A stretch of DNA of 47,148 bases. It comes from Bartonella sp. MM73XJBT.G (lineage in GTDB: Bacteria; Pseudomonadota; Alphaproteobacteria; Rhizobiales; Rhizobiaceae). Numbering within the stretch: position 1 is the stretch's first letter; every line of letters begins with the position of its first letter. The position numbers and the translations under genes are program-made. The notes beneath the pieces were generated by a model. That model was not told the DNA's origin and ran no database searches. It was given only the letters and a program-made list of their open reading frames with translations. Of the stretch, positions 1-9,221 are shown piece by piece. The DNA lies in the NCBI RefSeq assembly GCF_028618435.1, contig NZ_JAQISW010000016.1, positions 1-47,148 of the forward strand, read 5' to 3'.

Positions 1-364
1 GCTATATAGAACCCTTTCCCCAAAAGAGTCAATATCATTTTTTACTTTTTTGTAAAAATATAACATTATAACAATAAACATCTATTTCAAGACATCTCAA
101 AAAAATAACTAAAAATAAAATAAATAGGCTGACTTTAAAGGAAATAGAGTGCCTCATTGCAAGGCATGAAAAGAGGAACACCGCTAAAATGGGTTAATCA
201 TAATAGCTTTTATAGCCTTTGTTTGACACTCCTTTAAAGGTTGCTTTACAGAGATTTCTCAACATAAGGTTGATGGAATTATGGGATAAAAAGAATTTGC
301 ATGATCTGTAATCTGTTAATCAAATCCTTGTAGAAATGTACTAAGCTATGTTAGCTTTTGTCAT
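1..364. other. AT-rich non-coding stretch upstream of the M23 peptidase
   Basis: I see no open frame, RNA gene or recognisable repeat here. The only clear signal is the promoter-like hexamer pair that follows directly. Confidence 0.5.
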
Positions 365-394
365 TTGACACTTAATGCTTTCGACATTTAATAT
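365..394 (+). promoter_or_regulatory. Sigma-70-type promoter for the M23 peptidase gene
   Basis: A perfect TTGACA at 365-370 is followed after 17 bases by TTAATA (388-393), or after 18 by TAATAT (389-394). The coding start is about 20 bases further on, so the 5' leader would be very short. No strong Shine-Dalgarno precedes the ATG at 416. The assignment rests on motif match and position only. Confidence 0.6.
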
Positions 395-415
395 TGAAAA
401 GTACGCTTACAATCT

Positions 416-2395
416 ATGTGGGATAACGAACAACAAAAGAACGATCCCGGACAGGACCCTGCTCTTGTCATTAAACGCTTGCGCCCTGAGCGCAGGCAAG
501 TTTCTATCCGTTGGCTTACGGGAACAGTGCTAACGGGAATCACTTCCTGTATTCTTATGGGGATTGCACTTTTTACGGCTCTTGATGAACAACAGCGATT
601 GGTAACACCGCCACAATGGTTTACAATAGATAATTTTTCACAAGCACAAGACCCTGAAGCCAATGGCTATAAAGGGGATCGTATTATGCCCACACATGCA
701 CGGCAAAGCTTCGATAGTAAACGCCAATTTGAACTATCAATTGTGCAAAAAAAAGGCGATGAAAAAATCATTCAAACACAACATTTTGAATGGATTCGCA
801 TGGCGTTAGCCGAAAAACGTCCTCAGAAATATAGCTATCCCAAATTTGATTCTTTAAGCATTCTTGCCAGCGATTCGAAAACGCAAAGCGTCAATCTACA
901 AGATTCCGGGCAAATTTACGGTGCAAAAATCGAAACAAAACTCACCCTACGTAGCTATGATTTTAAGGTTAATCAATTCGATTTTAAGGACACTGATACG
1001 CTGACAGAGGAAGAAGCACAACAAGAGGTAAAAAAGGCTGGATTTACTTTAGAAAAAAGTAGTGAACTTCTTTCGGTCCTCACACTCATCGATCCTTTAA
1101 AATTAGAAGATGCCTCTTCTGATTCCCAAGGAACAGAATCTCCTGAAGTTCGAATCGTTCAAGAAAATGTAACCGTTTCTCCTCAAAATCAGCGGATCGA
1201 TTTGGCGAAAAATTATGTTGAAGATATTATTCCTATTCGTAAAAAACAAAAAATCGCTGATGCTTTCAAAAAAACCAATTACACAAAAAATCAAATTGAA
1301 AAAGTTGTAAGCACTCTCGAAAAATATAGCCTTTCCGATACGCTTAAAGAGGGGAGTTTATTGCGCATTGGTATCGTGACACAAGCTGGAGAAGAAGACC
1401 ATCTCGTACGCGCAAGTATTTATCATGGGATGTATCATGTTCTCACCATTGCCCTCAATGATAAAGGTCAATTCATTGAAAGCACAGAGCCTAAGATGTC
1501 TAAAGCACTAAAAACGGCTTTTCAAAATGGTATTCCTCATTCTTATATCAATAGCGCACAATTACCAACGGCTTATGATGCACTCTATAGTGCTTTGCTC
1601 AGCCACAATATATCACAATCGCTTTCTTATCGTCTTATTCGTCTCCTTGCCACCAATATTGATATGAAAAGCCGAATAACCCCCAATGATCAGATCGAAA
1701 TATTTTATGCCGTCCCCCAAAGTGATACAGAAAGCCAAAATGGTAAAAAGAAAGCAAAAAAAAGCTCTCAAAGCACTGATCCAGAAATTCGTTATATTAG
1801 TGCAACTTTTGGCAATACAACTTATAAATATTACCGTTATCAATTAAAAGACGGAAGCATTGATTATTATGATTCTGAAGGGAAGAGTTCAAAGCCTTTC
1901 TTACTGCGAAAACCCACGCCCAATGGCATTTTCGGTTCCCCCTTTGGTCCGCGGAAACATCCTATTTTAGGCTATGTGCGCATGCATACAGGGGTTGATT
2001 GGGTAGCACCAAAAGGCTCACCTATTATTGCTGTAGGAGATGGTATTGTTACAAAAGTAGGCGTCACAGGCGGCTATGGAAACCATACGGAAATTCAACA
2101 TGCGAATGGATATGTCAGCAGTTATTCACATCAAAGCCGTTATGCACCAGATATAAAACCAGGTGTGAAGGTACGACAAGGACAAATCATTGGCTATGTT
2201 GGGACAACAGGGATGGCAACCGGCCCCCATTGTCATTTTGAAATCATTGTCAATGGCGTCAAAGTTGATCCCATGCGCATCCGTATACCCGATAGCAAAG
2301 CCTTAACCAACCAAGACCTGCAAACATTCCTACAAGAAAAAAACAATATTGATTCCTTAATCAACAGTCCGATAAAACCCTCTGAAGAGACTTAA
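416..2395 (+). CDS. M23-family murein endopeptidase, membrane-anchored
   Basis: This 659-residue protein has a basic cytoplasmic N-terminus, one membrane segment at about residues 33-55, a long variable periplasmic region, and a C-terminal LytM/M23 domain at about 495-640. The zinc-site motif HxxxD is seen at H524 and D528, and the HxH motif (HCH) at H605 and H607, so the peptidase looks catalytically intact. M23 enzymes cleave peptide cross-links in peptidoglycan during growth and division. Residues about 270-480 resemble the OapA/LysM-like region seen ahead of M23 in large proteobacterial homologues; that is inference. It stands alone on the plus strand, with its own promoter and nothing in operon. 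A Lys/Ser-rich linker lies near residues 440-460. Confidence 0.85.
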   Translation: MWDNEQQKNDPGQDPALVIKRLRPERRQVSIRWLTGTVLTGITSCILMGIALFTALDEQQRLVTPPQWFTIDNFSQAQDPEANGYKGDRIMPTHARQSFDSKRQFELSIVQKKGDEKIIQTQHFEWIRMALAEKRPQKYSYPKFDSLSILASDSKTQSVNLQDSGQIYGAKIETKLTLRSYDFKVNQFDFKDTDTLTEEEAQQEVKKAGFTLEKSSELLSVLTLIDPLKLEDASSDSQGTESPEVRIVQENVTVSPQNQRIDLAKNYVEDIIPIRKKQKIADAFKKTNYTKNQIEKVVSTLEKYSLSDTLKEGSLLRIGIVTQAGEEDHLVRASIYHGMYHVLTIALNDKGQFIESTEPKMSKALKTAFQNGIPHSYINSAQLPTAYDALYSALLSHNISQSLSYRLIRLLATNIDMKSRITPNDQIEIFYAVPQSDTESQNGKKKAKKSSQSTDPEIRYISATFGNTTYKYYRYQLKDGSIDYYDSEGKSSKPFLLRKPTPNGIFGSPFGPRKHPILGYVRMHTGVDWVAPKGSPIIAVGDGIVTKVGVTGGYGNHTEIQHANGYVSSYSHQSRYAPDIKPGVKVRQGQIIGYVGTTGMATGPHCHFEIIVNGVKVDPMRIRIPDSKALTNQDLQTFLQEKNNIDSLINSPIKPSEET

Positions 2396-2970
2396 AGCAT
2401 GGAAAGACCGTAATAAGTGTCTTTCTCACAAAAGCTTATCAATATAAAGTCTTTCAAAAAATATCTAAGAGTTTAAATGACCTCAAAAGTATTTCTGCGC
2501 TTAAAATATTTTAAAGGAGACGGGTACGCAAAAAATAGAGCAATGTTTTAAAATAGGTATAGCCTCTATCGCCTTATCAAGGTGTACAGTGGAAATATAA
2601 AAAAGAAAAAAGGCTGACCTTTCTTATCGTATTCTATCAGGCATCTGCAAATCGCATTCTTCTCCATCTCTTAAAAAGATCATAGTTAACAATATCTGCA
2701 TTAAAATAAACACACAAATTGCAAAATGTTTGTTGAAACAAAAAAGAATGATGAGGAGGCATTTTAGCAAAAAAGATGAGCGTTCAAGCCTATAATAGAA
2801 AAACAGGAGAATCAGTTTTGGTCAAAGATTTTTTAGGGCCGAATAGAATTCAAAATATTTCCCTTGAAAGGTTATCGTAATTTATAAAAATATTTTTTTC
2901 TCATCATAAGGCTAATTTTGAAAAATTTTCTTTTAAACAAATGGCTCATTATTTTAACGATTGATGCTGA
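2396..2970. other. Non-coding gap after the M23 gene
   Basis: No plausible gene on either strand. A short inverted repeat (GAAAGAC at 2402-2408 with GTCTTTC at 2419-2425) sits just after the stop codon, but no T-run follows it, so it is at best a weak terminator. Confidence 0.4.
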
Positions 2971-3315
2971 GTTTTGATAAAGGAATGACAATTTTTGTCT
3001 CCCCTCCTAAAGAAGACGTTTCAAAAAGTGGTTTTTCACCAAATTGCATATAAAAGCGGTTTTACCACCACAGGGGACCAAGTCCTATCTTTTGTACTAA
3101 AGTTTGACTCTTCATCCCCACGCCATCATCTTTTATAATGAATACCAATTGTCTATTGGGGCTTGAGGACCAGAGGAGATATAAATACGACATACCCGTT
3201 GATCAGGAAAAGCATGTTTTAAGGTATTGATCAGCCATTCACCCAAGATAATTCCAAAGGATGTAGCATCTTTTGAAGACAAGCAAGACTTTCATGAATG
3301 GTGATGATTTTGCCA
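2971..3315 (-). pseudogene. Truncated duplicate of the 3' end of the adjacent histidine kinase gene
   Basis: This stretch aligns base for base, with scattered substitutions and small indels, to about 3411-3752, which encodes the ATPase domain and C-terminus of the neighbouring kinase. Several indels break the frame and no start or dimerisation domain is present, so it cannot make a kinase. It lies immediately downstream of the intact gene, as expected from a tandem duplication that was later truncated. Similarity stops abruptly on both sides. Confidence 0.85.
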
Positions 3316-3380
3316 AGCTATCTTTATTTTCTTCTCTTGAAAACGAATAAACAAAGAAAATTTACGCCTTTAAAAATCAA

Positions 3381-4835
3381 TCAGAGATTTTTTTTGCACT
3401 CTTCGTGGCCCAGTTTTGGTAAAGGAATGACGATCTTTGTCCCTCCTAAAGAAGACGTTTCAAAAAGTGGTTTTTCACCAAATTGCATACAAAGCTGTTC
3501 CACCACCACACGACCAAGTCCTGTCTTTTGTTCTAAAGTTTGATTTTTCATCCCCACGCCATCATCTTCAACAATGAGCACCAATTGTCTATTGGCTTGA
3601 GGACCAAAGGAGATATAAATATGCCCCTCTCGTTGATCAGGAAAAGCATGTTTTAAGGAATTGGTCAGCAATTCACCTAAGATAATTCCAAGAGTTGTAG
3701 CATCTCTTGAAGACAGACGACAATCTTTAAAGTCCGTGTGAATGGTAATGTTTTCACGCAATTCAAAAGGGACTGATAATTCGACATCATGCACAACAGA
3801 ACTGAGAAAGTCAGCCAAAAAAGTCGTTTCCATATCATCACTCAAGCGCAAACGACGATGGGCTGTGGAAATTGTCTGAATACGATCTCGTGCAGCTCCT
3901 AAAACAGAACGGACTTCTTCATTTTTACTCCGACTTAATTGAAGACCCAGTAAAGAAGACACCGTCCCAAGAGAGTTGCCGATACGATGACTTGCATCCT
4001 GCAACAATATTTCAACCCGTTGGCGTTCTTTCTCGGCATGATTACGCGCTCTTTCTAATTCTTGGGTCCGTTCTTTCACACGGGCTTCAAGAGCAGCATT
4101 CTCACTATGAAGCAGCAATTGATACAATTTTAAAGAGCGTACATCACGATGAAAACGATTAATCACAAAATAGGCAGAAATAAAAGTACTTACAACAGAA
4201 ACAATCGCTGCCAATGTTAAAGCAGCCCGCATCAATGCGATTCCATCACGATGTTTTTGTCGCACCACATCATCACCATTAATAAAACTTGTCATCAATT
4301 GCGCTAAACGCGCCACTTGAATCTTTTGACTTTCAGAAAAAGCAGAAGGTTGAGAAGATTGATCAGGAACCGTATCAAGAGCCTGCATATGGGCATTCAT
4401 AAATTCTTTTCGTGCTTCAACCTCGCCTTTAAAAGCCATAAACCATTCATCCCATTGCGGATGGGCATAAACAATAAGTGCGATATAATCGAGAATATCT
4501 CCCAACTCCCGCTCTGCATTTTCAAAGCGGACTTTATCTTCTGGTTTTCGAGTTTTTGCATAGCTGCGATCAGCAACAGCCATATCAATCAGGCTAATAA
4601 GCACCAAATCAGCCTGTTCGCGTAATTCTGAACTCGTATTTAACTGAGCAACTTCTCGATCAACGGCATTGGAAAGCAACATAATAAAAACCGATGCGAA
4701 AAGAGCCATCACGAGGGAAACAACAATTGCGGCCCACCGCCAGCGTGATATCGTTGCATCAGAAGAAGGCATTTGAGGCAGCAAATTTGTCTTTGTTGTC
4801 ATAGAATTTCCATTGGCGAACTTGAAAGTCGTCAT
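3381..4835 (-). CDS. Membrane sensor histidine kinase (HWE/HisKA_2 type) of the general stress response locus
   Basis: A 484-residue kinase with two membrane segments (about 34-54 and 203-226) enclosing a 145-residue, mainly helical periplasmic region that resembles a CHASE3-type sensor. A coiled coil (about 240-275) leads to a HisKA_2-like dimerisation helix with phospho-acceptor H283 in DASHRIGNS. A HATPase_c domain follows, with the N-box ELLTNSLKHAF and G-box DDGVGM. Kinases of this class phosphorylate PhyR in alphaproteobacteria. The gene sits about 190 bp downstream of ecfG on the same strand, which supports that pairing by context. The start is uncertain: an internal ATG at codon 12 has a better-placed GGAAA. 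Its 3' end has been duplicated just downstream. Confidence 0.85.
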   Translation of the reverse strand: MTTFKFANGNSMTTKTNLLPQMPSSDATISRWRWAAIVVSLVMALFASVFIMLLSNAVDREVAQLNTSSELREQADLVLISLIDMAVADRSYAKTRKPEDKVRFENAERELGDILDYIALIVYAHPQWDEWFMAFKGEVEARKEFMNAHMQALDTVPDQSSQPSAFSESQKIQVARLAQLMTSFINGDDVVRQKHRDGIALMRAALTLAAIVSVVSTFISAYFVINRFHRDVRSLKLYQLLLHSENAALEARVKERTQELERARNHAEKERQRVEILLQDASHRIGNSLGTVSSLLGLQLSRSKNEEVRSVLGAARDRIQTISTAHRRLRLSDDMETTFLADFLSSVVHDVELSVPFELRENITIHTDFKDCRLSSRDATTLGIILGELLTNSLKHAFPDQREGHIYISFGPQANRQLVLIVEDDGVGMKNQTLEQKTGLGRVVVEQLCMQFGEKPLFETSSLGGTKIVIPLPKLGHEECKKNL

Positions 4836-5026
4836 TTTTCAGTACAAAGGAAGGCAGCCTTATGGAACAAACACCAAAAGCCCATGAGAGCGTTTATATA
4901 GGCTTTTCTTGTATTCCGAAGAGACACACGCCTAACATTCTGAATTTCCTCAGATACTGACTTTACTGTAATAGCTATAACGGGAATAAAAAAAACAAGG
5001 CTACGCATCATAATTATTATGCTTTT

Positions 5027-5581
5027 TTAGCCGTTAAATGAACACAATGTACTCCCAGCAGAATAAGAATCGGGACCATAATCGGATTCACCATTGACAT
5101 GAAGAAGCTCCTGTAATCGATGACGCGCCCTGCTTACACGGCTTTTAATGGTTCCAACGGCACAGCCACAAATAGCCGCCGCATCTTCATAAGAAAACCC
5201 TGATGCTCCAATGAGAATAATGGCTTCTCTTTGATCGGCTGAAAGCAGATTTAAGGCTTTTTTAAAATCTTGCAAATCAAGCGTTCCATATTGAGAAGGA
5301 TGAACCGCAACATTTTGAGTAAATACACCATCAGTATCTTGAACTTCTCTCCCCTTTTTGCGCATTTGACTATAAAATTCATTGCGCAAAATGGTAAAAA
5401 GCCAAGCTTTAAGATTGGTTCCCATCTCAAAACTATCTTGCTTAGCCCATGCTTTCATCACCGTATCTTGGACCAAATCTTCGGCTTTATCGTGCTTGCC
5501 ACTTAAAGAAACAGCAAAAGCACGCAGAGCCGGCAACACCAAAAGGAGTTCTTTTTTAAAGTTTTTCGCGCATTTTGACAT
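5027..5581 (-). CDS. ecfG: EcfG-family RNA polymerase sigma factor (called RpoE in the Bartonella literature)
   Basis: A 184-residue ECF sigma factor. Region 2 lies at about 12-80 (DLVQDTVMKAWAK, then TNLKAWLFTILRN), and region 4 at about 105-165 with helix-turn-helix residues around YEDAAAICGCAVGTIKSR. It directs polymerase to general stress promoters and is held inactive by NepR until phosphorylated PhyR displaces it. The gene begins 7 bases after the nepR stop, so the two form an operon, and it lies across a divergent gap from phyR. The last 20 or so residues are a poorly conserved tail. From memory, B. quintana RpoE with NepR and PhyR has been tied to adaptation to the arthropod vector. 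Confidence 0.93.
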   Translation of the reverse strand: MSKCAKNFKKELLLVLPALRAFAVSLSGKHDKAEDLVQDTVMKAWAKQDSFEMGTNLKAWLFTILRNEFYSQMRKKGREVQDTDGVFTQNVAVHPSQYGTLDLQDFKKALNLLSADQREAIILIGASGFSYEDAAAICGCAVGTIKSRVSRARHRLQELLHVNGESDYGPDSYSAGSTLCSFNG

Positions 5582-5588
5582 AAAGGGT

Positions 5589-5792
5589 TCAAACCTTTTT
5601 CACATTGTTTAAAGCAAATTGCTCTGCACGCTCCAACTTTTCTAAAAGCTCGAGCAAACGCCGGGGTAGCGCTTCTTCTTGAATTTCCATGTAAAATTGG
5701 CGTAATTTCCGTGCTATCTCACTGTTCGTCCCGAGAAGATCATCTTCAACTTTAAAGTGTGTGGTGAGATTTTTTTCATCACGGTCATTCAT
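5589..5792 (-). CDS. nepR: NepR-type anti-sigma factor
   Basis: This 67-residue acidic and helical protein has the NepR core: IARKLRQFYMEIQEE (about 25-39) and a second helix with PRRLLELLEKLERAE (about 43-57). NepR binds EcfG between regions 2 and 4 and is titrated by phosphorylated PhyR. The gene is first in the nepR-ecfG operon and divergent from phyR, the canonical arrangement. Length is normal for the family. A GGGGGATG run just before the start codon supplies a ribosome binding site. Confidence 0.9.
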   Translation of the reverse strand: MNDRDEKNLTTHFKVEDDLLGTNSEIARKLRQFYMEIQEEALPRRLLELLEKLERAEQFALNNVKKV

Positions 5793-5872
5793 TTTTCATC
5801 CCCCTAATCCATATAATATCAGTAGCACCGCGAAGAATTTTTCGCCTTATGGTTGTAAATATAACTCTCGGT

Positions 5873-5901
5873 AAAAAGTTCCATACAAATTGGAACTTTT
5901 T
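5873..5901. promoter_or_regulatory. Mirrored GGAAC palindrome between nepR and phyR
   Basis: Ten-base arms AAAAAGTTCC (5873-5882) and GGAACTTTTT (5892-5901) flank a 9-base spacer. Each strand therefore carries a GGAAC, the -35 element of EcfG promoters, pointing outward toward its own gene. The expected -10 (CGTT after 16-17 bases) is not a good match on either side; both strands have ATTT at spacing 17. The element could be a divergent pair of autoregulated promoters. The same sequence would fold as a hairpin followed by T residues, but terminators upstream of both genes make little sense. Confidence 0.5.
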
Positions 5902-5958
5902 TATCTGTTGAGAATTTCAACCAACAAAATGCTTGAAAGGTCAAAGGAGTTATAAATT

Positions 5959-6753
5959 ATGTCATTATCAACGCGCATTGCCCCGCATCTTCCCTATCTT
6001 CGGCGTTTTGCCCGTTCTGTTACAGGCAGCCAATCTTCTGGCGATGCTTATGTTTCCGCGATGTTAGAAGCCCTTATTGCCGACATTTCCATTTTTCCTA
6101 AAACATCCAGTGACCGGATTGGGACCTATTGGCTTTTTTGCCATCTTTTTGACCAAACCACCCCAAATATCCCTGAACCCCTGCCACAATTTGGGCTTGA
6201 ACAAAAAACCAGTGCCAAATTATCCTATCTCACCCCCCGTGCGCGCCAAGCATTTTTGCTCATTGCCGTTGAAGAATTTAATGAACAAGAAGCCAGTGAA
6301 ATCATGAATCTAGATACGAAAGAGTTTCGCAAGCTTCTCAACCAAGCCTCCATTGATATTTCTCAACAAATTGCTACAGAAGTGATGATTATTGAAGATG
6401 AACCTCTTATTGCACTCGATATTGAGCAAATGGTAGAAGGTCTAGGTCATCATGTTGTGGGCATAGCGCGTACGCGTGATGAAGCTGTCATCATGTATCA
6501 TAAGAAAAAGCCACGGTTGATTTTAGCGGATATTCAATTAGCCGATAACAGTTCAGGCATTGATGCGGTCAATGAGATTTTGAAAAATGATCGTATACCG
6601 GTGATTTTCATCACGGCTTTTCCAGAAAGATTACTAACTGGTGAGCGTCCAGAACCAACTTTTTTAGTGACCAAACCTTTTAACCCAGATATGGTAAAAG
6701 CGCTTATTTCGCAGGCTTTATTTTTTCAAGAGAATGCTTCTAAAGCAGCTTAG
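5959..6753 (+). CDS. phyR: PhyR, anti-anti-sigma response regulator of the general stress response
   Basis: A 264-residue protein with an N-terminal sigma-like domain (about 1-125, ECF sigma-shaped but lacking DNA-binding features) and a C-terminal receiver domain (about 140-255). Receiver residues are present: acidic pair E146/D147, phospho-acceptor D191 in LADIQLAD, T219 and K239. Phosphorylation opens the sigma-like domain, which then captures NepR and frees EcfG. The start has a clear AAAGGAG seven or eight bases upstream. A kinase gene follows after 22 bases, so the kinase and its target are probably co-transcribed. Confidence 0.95.
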   Translation: MSLSTRIAPHLPYLRRFARSVTGSQSSGDAYVSAMLEALIADISIFPKTSSDRIGTYWLFCHLFDQTTPNIPEPLPQFGLEQKTSAKLSYLTPRARQAFLLIAVEEFNEQEASEIMNLDTKEFRKLLNQASIDISQQIATEVMIIEDEPLIALDIEQMVEGLGHHVVGIARTRDEAVIMYHKKKPRLILADIQLADNSSGIDAVNEILKNDRIPVIFITAFPERLLTGERPEPTFLVTKPFNPDMVKALISQALFFQENASKAA

Positions 6754-6775
6754 AACAAAGTAAACCTCTTCCATT

Positions 6776-7789
6776 ATGATCGTTACGCCTCTTTCAAAGC
6801 CTCCCATAGACAAATCTCATATGAGCGCGCTCATGCAAGCGATTCGTGGTGCTGATATTTGTGTTCTCTATCAGTCCACAAATCTGGTTTATTTATGGGC
6901 TGAAAACTTGCCGCACCATTTGCACCATAAATGGCGGGTTGGATGTCGTGACAGCGACTTTTTTTCACTTGACCTTGCAGATAATATGGAAACCATTAAA
7001 TTGCAGGTTTTAGCCAATGGCAAAATGCAAACCGTTGAAGCACGTTTTGAAGATACGAGTAAACAAGAGATCTGGTACAAATTTTCTATTGATTGTCACC
7101 GCAATGATAACGGAGACATCATCGGTATTATTACCACCGGTGTTAATATTTCTGGCTTACGCCGGCGCGAACAAGTGCTTAAAATTCTCCTACGAGAAGT
7201 CAGCCACCGTTCTAAAAATCTTCTAGCGATCATTCAAAGTATTGCCAGCCAAACGGCTCGCTATACGGAATCCCTTCAGGTTTTCTTACGCAAATTTCAA
7301 GGTCGTCTTCATTCTCTTTCTCATTCTCAAGATCTGATCACCGATTCCGATTGGCGTGGCGCCCAATTTCGTGAATTGGTTCAAACACAAGCATTTGGCT
7401 ATCTCATGAGAGAGACCGAACGTTTTTCACTTGAGGGTGTCAATCCTTATCTTTTTCCCAATGCCGCTTTGCATATTGGTTTGGCTTTTCACGAATTGAT
7501 TGTTAATTCTCTTTCTTTTGGAGCCCTTTCGCAAGAAAAGGGAAGCGTTTGTGTGCGCTGTGAAATTGAAACAAAACTGAATGATAAAACGCACCTAATC
7601 ATCACTTGGAATGAACACTTTGAATCCGGGTCCCCTCCCGAAAATAATAAGAAAGCTTGTTTTGGCAGTGCAGTTCTTGAAAAAATTGTTCCCATTTCTG
7701 TCAATGGTTCAGCTTCCTTCAAATGGACTAAAGAAGGGATTGTTTATTGCCTTTCTGTTCCAGATACTTATTTTGATATTTTTTCTTAA
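6776..7789 (+). CDS. Soluble PAS-HWE histidine kinase downstream of phyR
   Basis: A 337-residue kinase without membrane segments. Residues about 18-125 look like a PAS-type sensor, ending in a typical DNGDIIGIITTGVNIS strand. An HWE dimerisation region follows, with phospho-acceptor H144 in REVSHRSKNLLAIIQ, then a HATPase-like domain with FHELIVNSLSFGAL and the family's W-x-E (TWNEH). It lies 22 bases after phyR with no strong ribosome binding site, suggesting translational coupling. Together with the membrane kinase on the other arm, PhyR would receive both an envelope and a cytoplasmic input. No flavin-binding GxNCRFLQ motif is seen, so it is not an obvious LOV photoreceptor. Confidence 0.88.
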   Translation: MIVTPLSKPPIDKSHMSALMQAIRGADICVLYQSTNLVYLWAENLPHHLHHKWRVGCRDSDFFSLDLADNMETIKLQVLANGKMQTVEARFEDTSKQEIWYKFSIDCHRNDNGDIIGIITTGVNISGLRRREQVLKILLREVSHRSKNLLAIIQSIASQTARYTESLQVFLRKFQGRLHSLSHSQDLITDSDWRGAQFRELVQTQAFGYLMRETERFSLEGVNPYLFPNAALHIGLAFHELIVNSLSFGALSQEKGSVCVRCEIETKLNDKTHLIITWNEHFESGSPPENNKKACFGSAVLEKIVPISVNGSASFKWTKEGIVYCLSVPDTYFDIFS

Positions 7790-8593
7790 AAGAGCCTTTC
7801 AAACCATAAACTTCTTTCTTCAGAAAAATTTCTAACCTATTGAGCCCTGTTTTTCTTCAACCCAAAGGTATTTTCCCAACCTCGCAAAAAACTTAACAAT
7901 GAAAATGCCACAATCAAAGCTCTCTCCCGCTGCCCATCAACATCCATCCCTCCCATAACGGCCTATTAAACAGAAACCCAAACGATGAAGAACAAGCCGT
8001 TTCAGCTTTTTATATACCAAATCAAAACGGGCCTATTTCCCCTCTTTTTTGTATAACTTTCTTGTATAGTTCTTGCAGTTTTCATATCTTTTTATTTTGA
8101 ATAAAAATGATGAAATTTCAAGAGTTAAAGCTAACCATCACGCTTTAGAGCTTGACGGAGCTTAAAGCGCATCTATGACAAAATCAATAAACGAATAAAA
8201 ATTACACAATTTTAATGCTTTTATTTTTATTCTAATGCTTTTATTGATTGCATTCTCAATCCTCCTTTTCACGCAAAAGAAAACACCCAAAACAGAAGAT
8301 ACTTTTCTCTTCACACACTTTTTAAATATTTCTCAGGACCTTCAAGCTCATTTCAAAAACAGTATCTGTAAAGAGGGTCCTCTCCCCCCGTCAAGTGAAC
8401 CATCAAGCCCTTTTGTACCCGCCATAGCCCTTACGGACTAAAAGCAGCCATTGGGCATCATTATACCCGCCATAGAACAAACCCATTATATTACTCCGTA
8501 CAACAAACCTTTGACATTAGAGAGCATTCACAAGAGACATTTTTAGTGTTTTTAACATATTCAGCCACCAGTTTTTCCCACAAGCTTGGCTTT
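7790..8593. other. Non-coding gap between the stress locus and the 11-bp repeat
   Basis: About 800 bases without a convincing gene. A 68-codon open frame at 8235-8441 lacks a ribosome binding site and any recognisable feature. No terminator with a T-run is evident after the kinase. Confidence 0.4.
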
Positions 8594-8720
8594 TTGGAAA
8601 CAGCTTGGAAACAGCTTGGAAACAGCTTGGAAACAGCTTGGAAACAGCTTGGAAACAGCTTGGAAACAGCTTGGAAACAGCTTGGAAACAGCTTGGAAAC
8701 AGCTTGGAAACAGCTTGGAA
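8594..8720. repeat. Tandem array of eleven identical 11-bp units
   Basis: The unit TTGGAAACAGC occurs 11 times without a mismatch (8594-8714) and ends in a 6-base partial copy. Because 11 is not a multiple of three, every frame on a strand reads the same 11-residue period, and no frame on either strand has a stop. The array lies about 90 bases upstream of the next gene. The perfect identity of units suggests recent expansion. Confidence 0.97.
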
Positions 8721-8812
8721 CGAAAAAACTTTAAAAACGTTAAACAATGAAGAAGCCTTAAGGCTAACAAATTGGAGTCCATACTGTCAATTACTCATTT
8801 GGAAAATATTTT

Positions 8813-9178
8813 ATGAATCCCCTTCTTTTTATTCTCTTATTGGTTTCATGTACGGATGATTTTAACCGTTGCTATTCCAACAATACAATGACTAAAATCT
8901 ACCCAACGGCTCAAGCCTGTGAACAAGCTATGGTGCCTTCCATAAAAAAGTCTGCATTTTATGGACAACAAATTTTTGCCCAATGCATAAAAATACACCC
9001 TCATGTACATCAACAAAAAGTAAAATTGATCTGGTCTGTAACAAACCGCGGAGATTTCCTGCTTAAAAGCCCAAATGCCAATGACAAGAGATCAACAGTC
9101 CACAAAGAAGACATTTTACCAATATTGCCTTCTCTTCTGCGTTCTTCTTCCACAAACCTCTTGCAGAAAAAACTTTAA
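8813..9178 (+). CDS. Small exported hypothetical protein
   Basis: A 121-residue protein of unknown function. It opens with a short hydrophobic stretch ending in LLLVSC (residues 8-13), which could be a lipobox, though the signal lacks the usual basic start. Further cysteines lie at about residues 20, 36 and 60. The phrase YPTAQACEQAM resembles the cysteine-framed segment seen in several small rhizobial secreted proteins; this is only a resemblance. GGAAAA lies about nine bases before the ATG. The gene precedes another small membrane protein on the same strand by 43 bases. Confidence 0.55.
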   Translation: MNPLLFILLLVSCTDDFNRCYSNNTMTKIYPTAQACEQAMVPSIKKSAFYGQQIFAQCIKIHPHVHQQKVKLIWSVTNRGDFLLKSPNANDKRSTVHKEDILPILPSLLRSSSTNLLQKKL

Positions 9179-9221
9179 ACGCATAAACCCATCAGATCTG
9201 AAAAAATAATCAATAGAAGAC

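Noticed and set aside
5873..5901. Bidirectional terminator
   Set aside because: The hairpin-plus-T form fits, but it lies upstream of both divergent genes and has no transcript to end. The outward GGAAC arms make a promoter role more sensible.
8594..8720. CRISPR array
   Set aside because: There are no spacers, the units abut directly, and no cas gene is present.
8517..8859. Overlapping open frames on both strands across the 11-bp repeat
   Set aside because: They exist only because the repeat has no stop in any frame. None has a ribosome binding site, and all encode the same periodic peptide.
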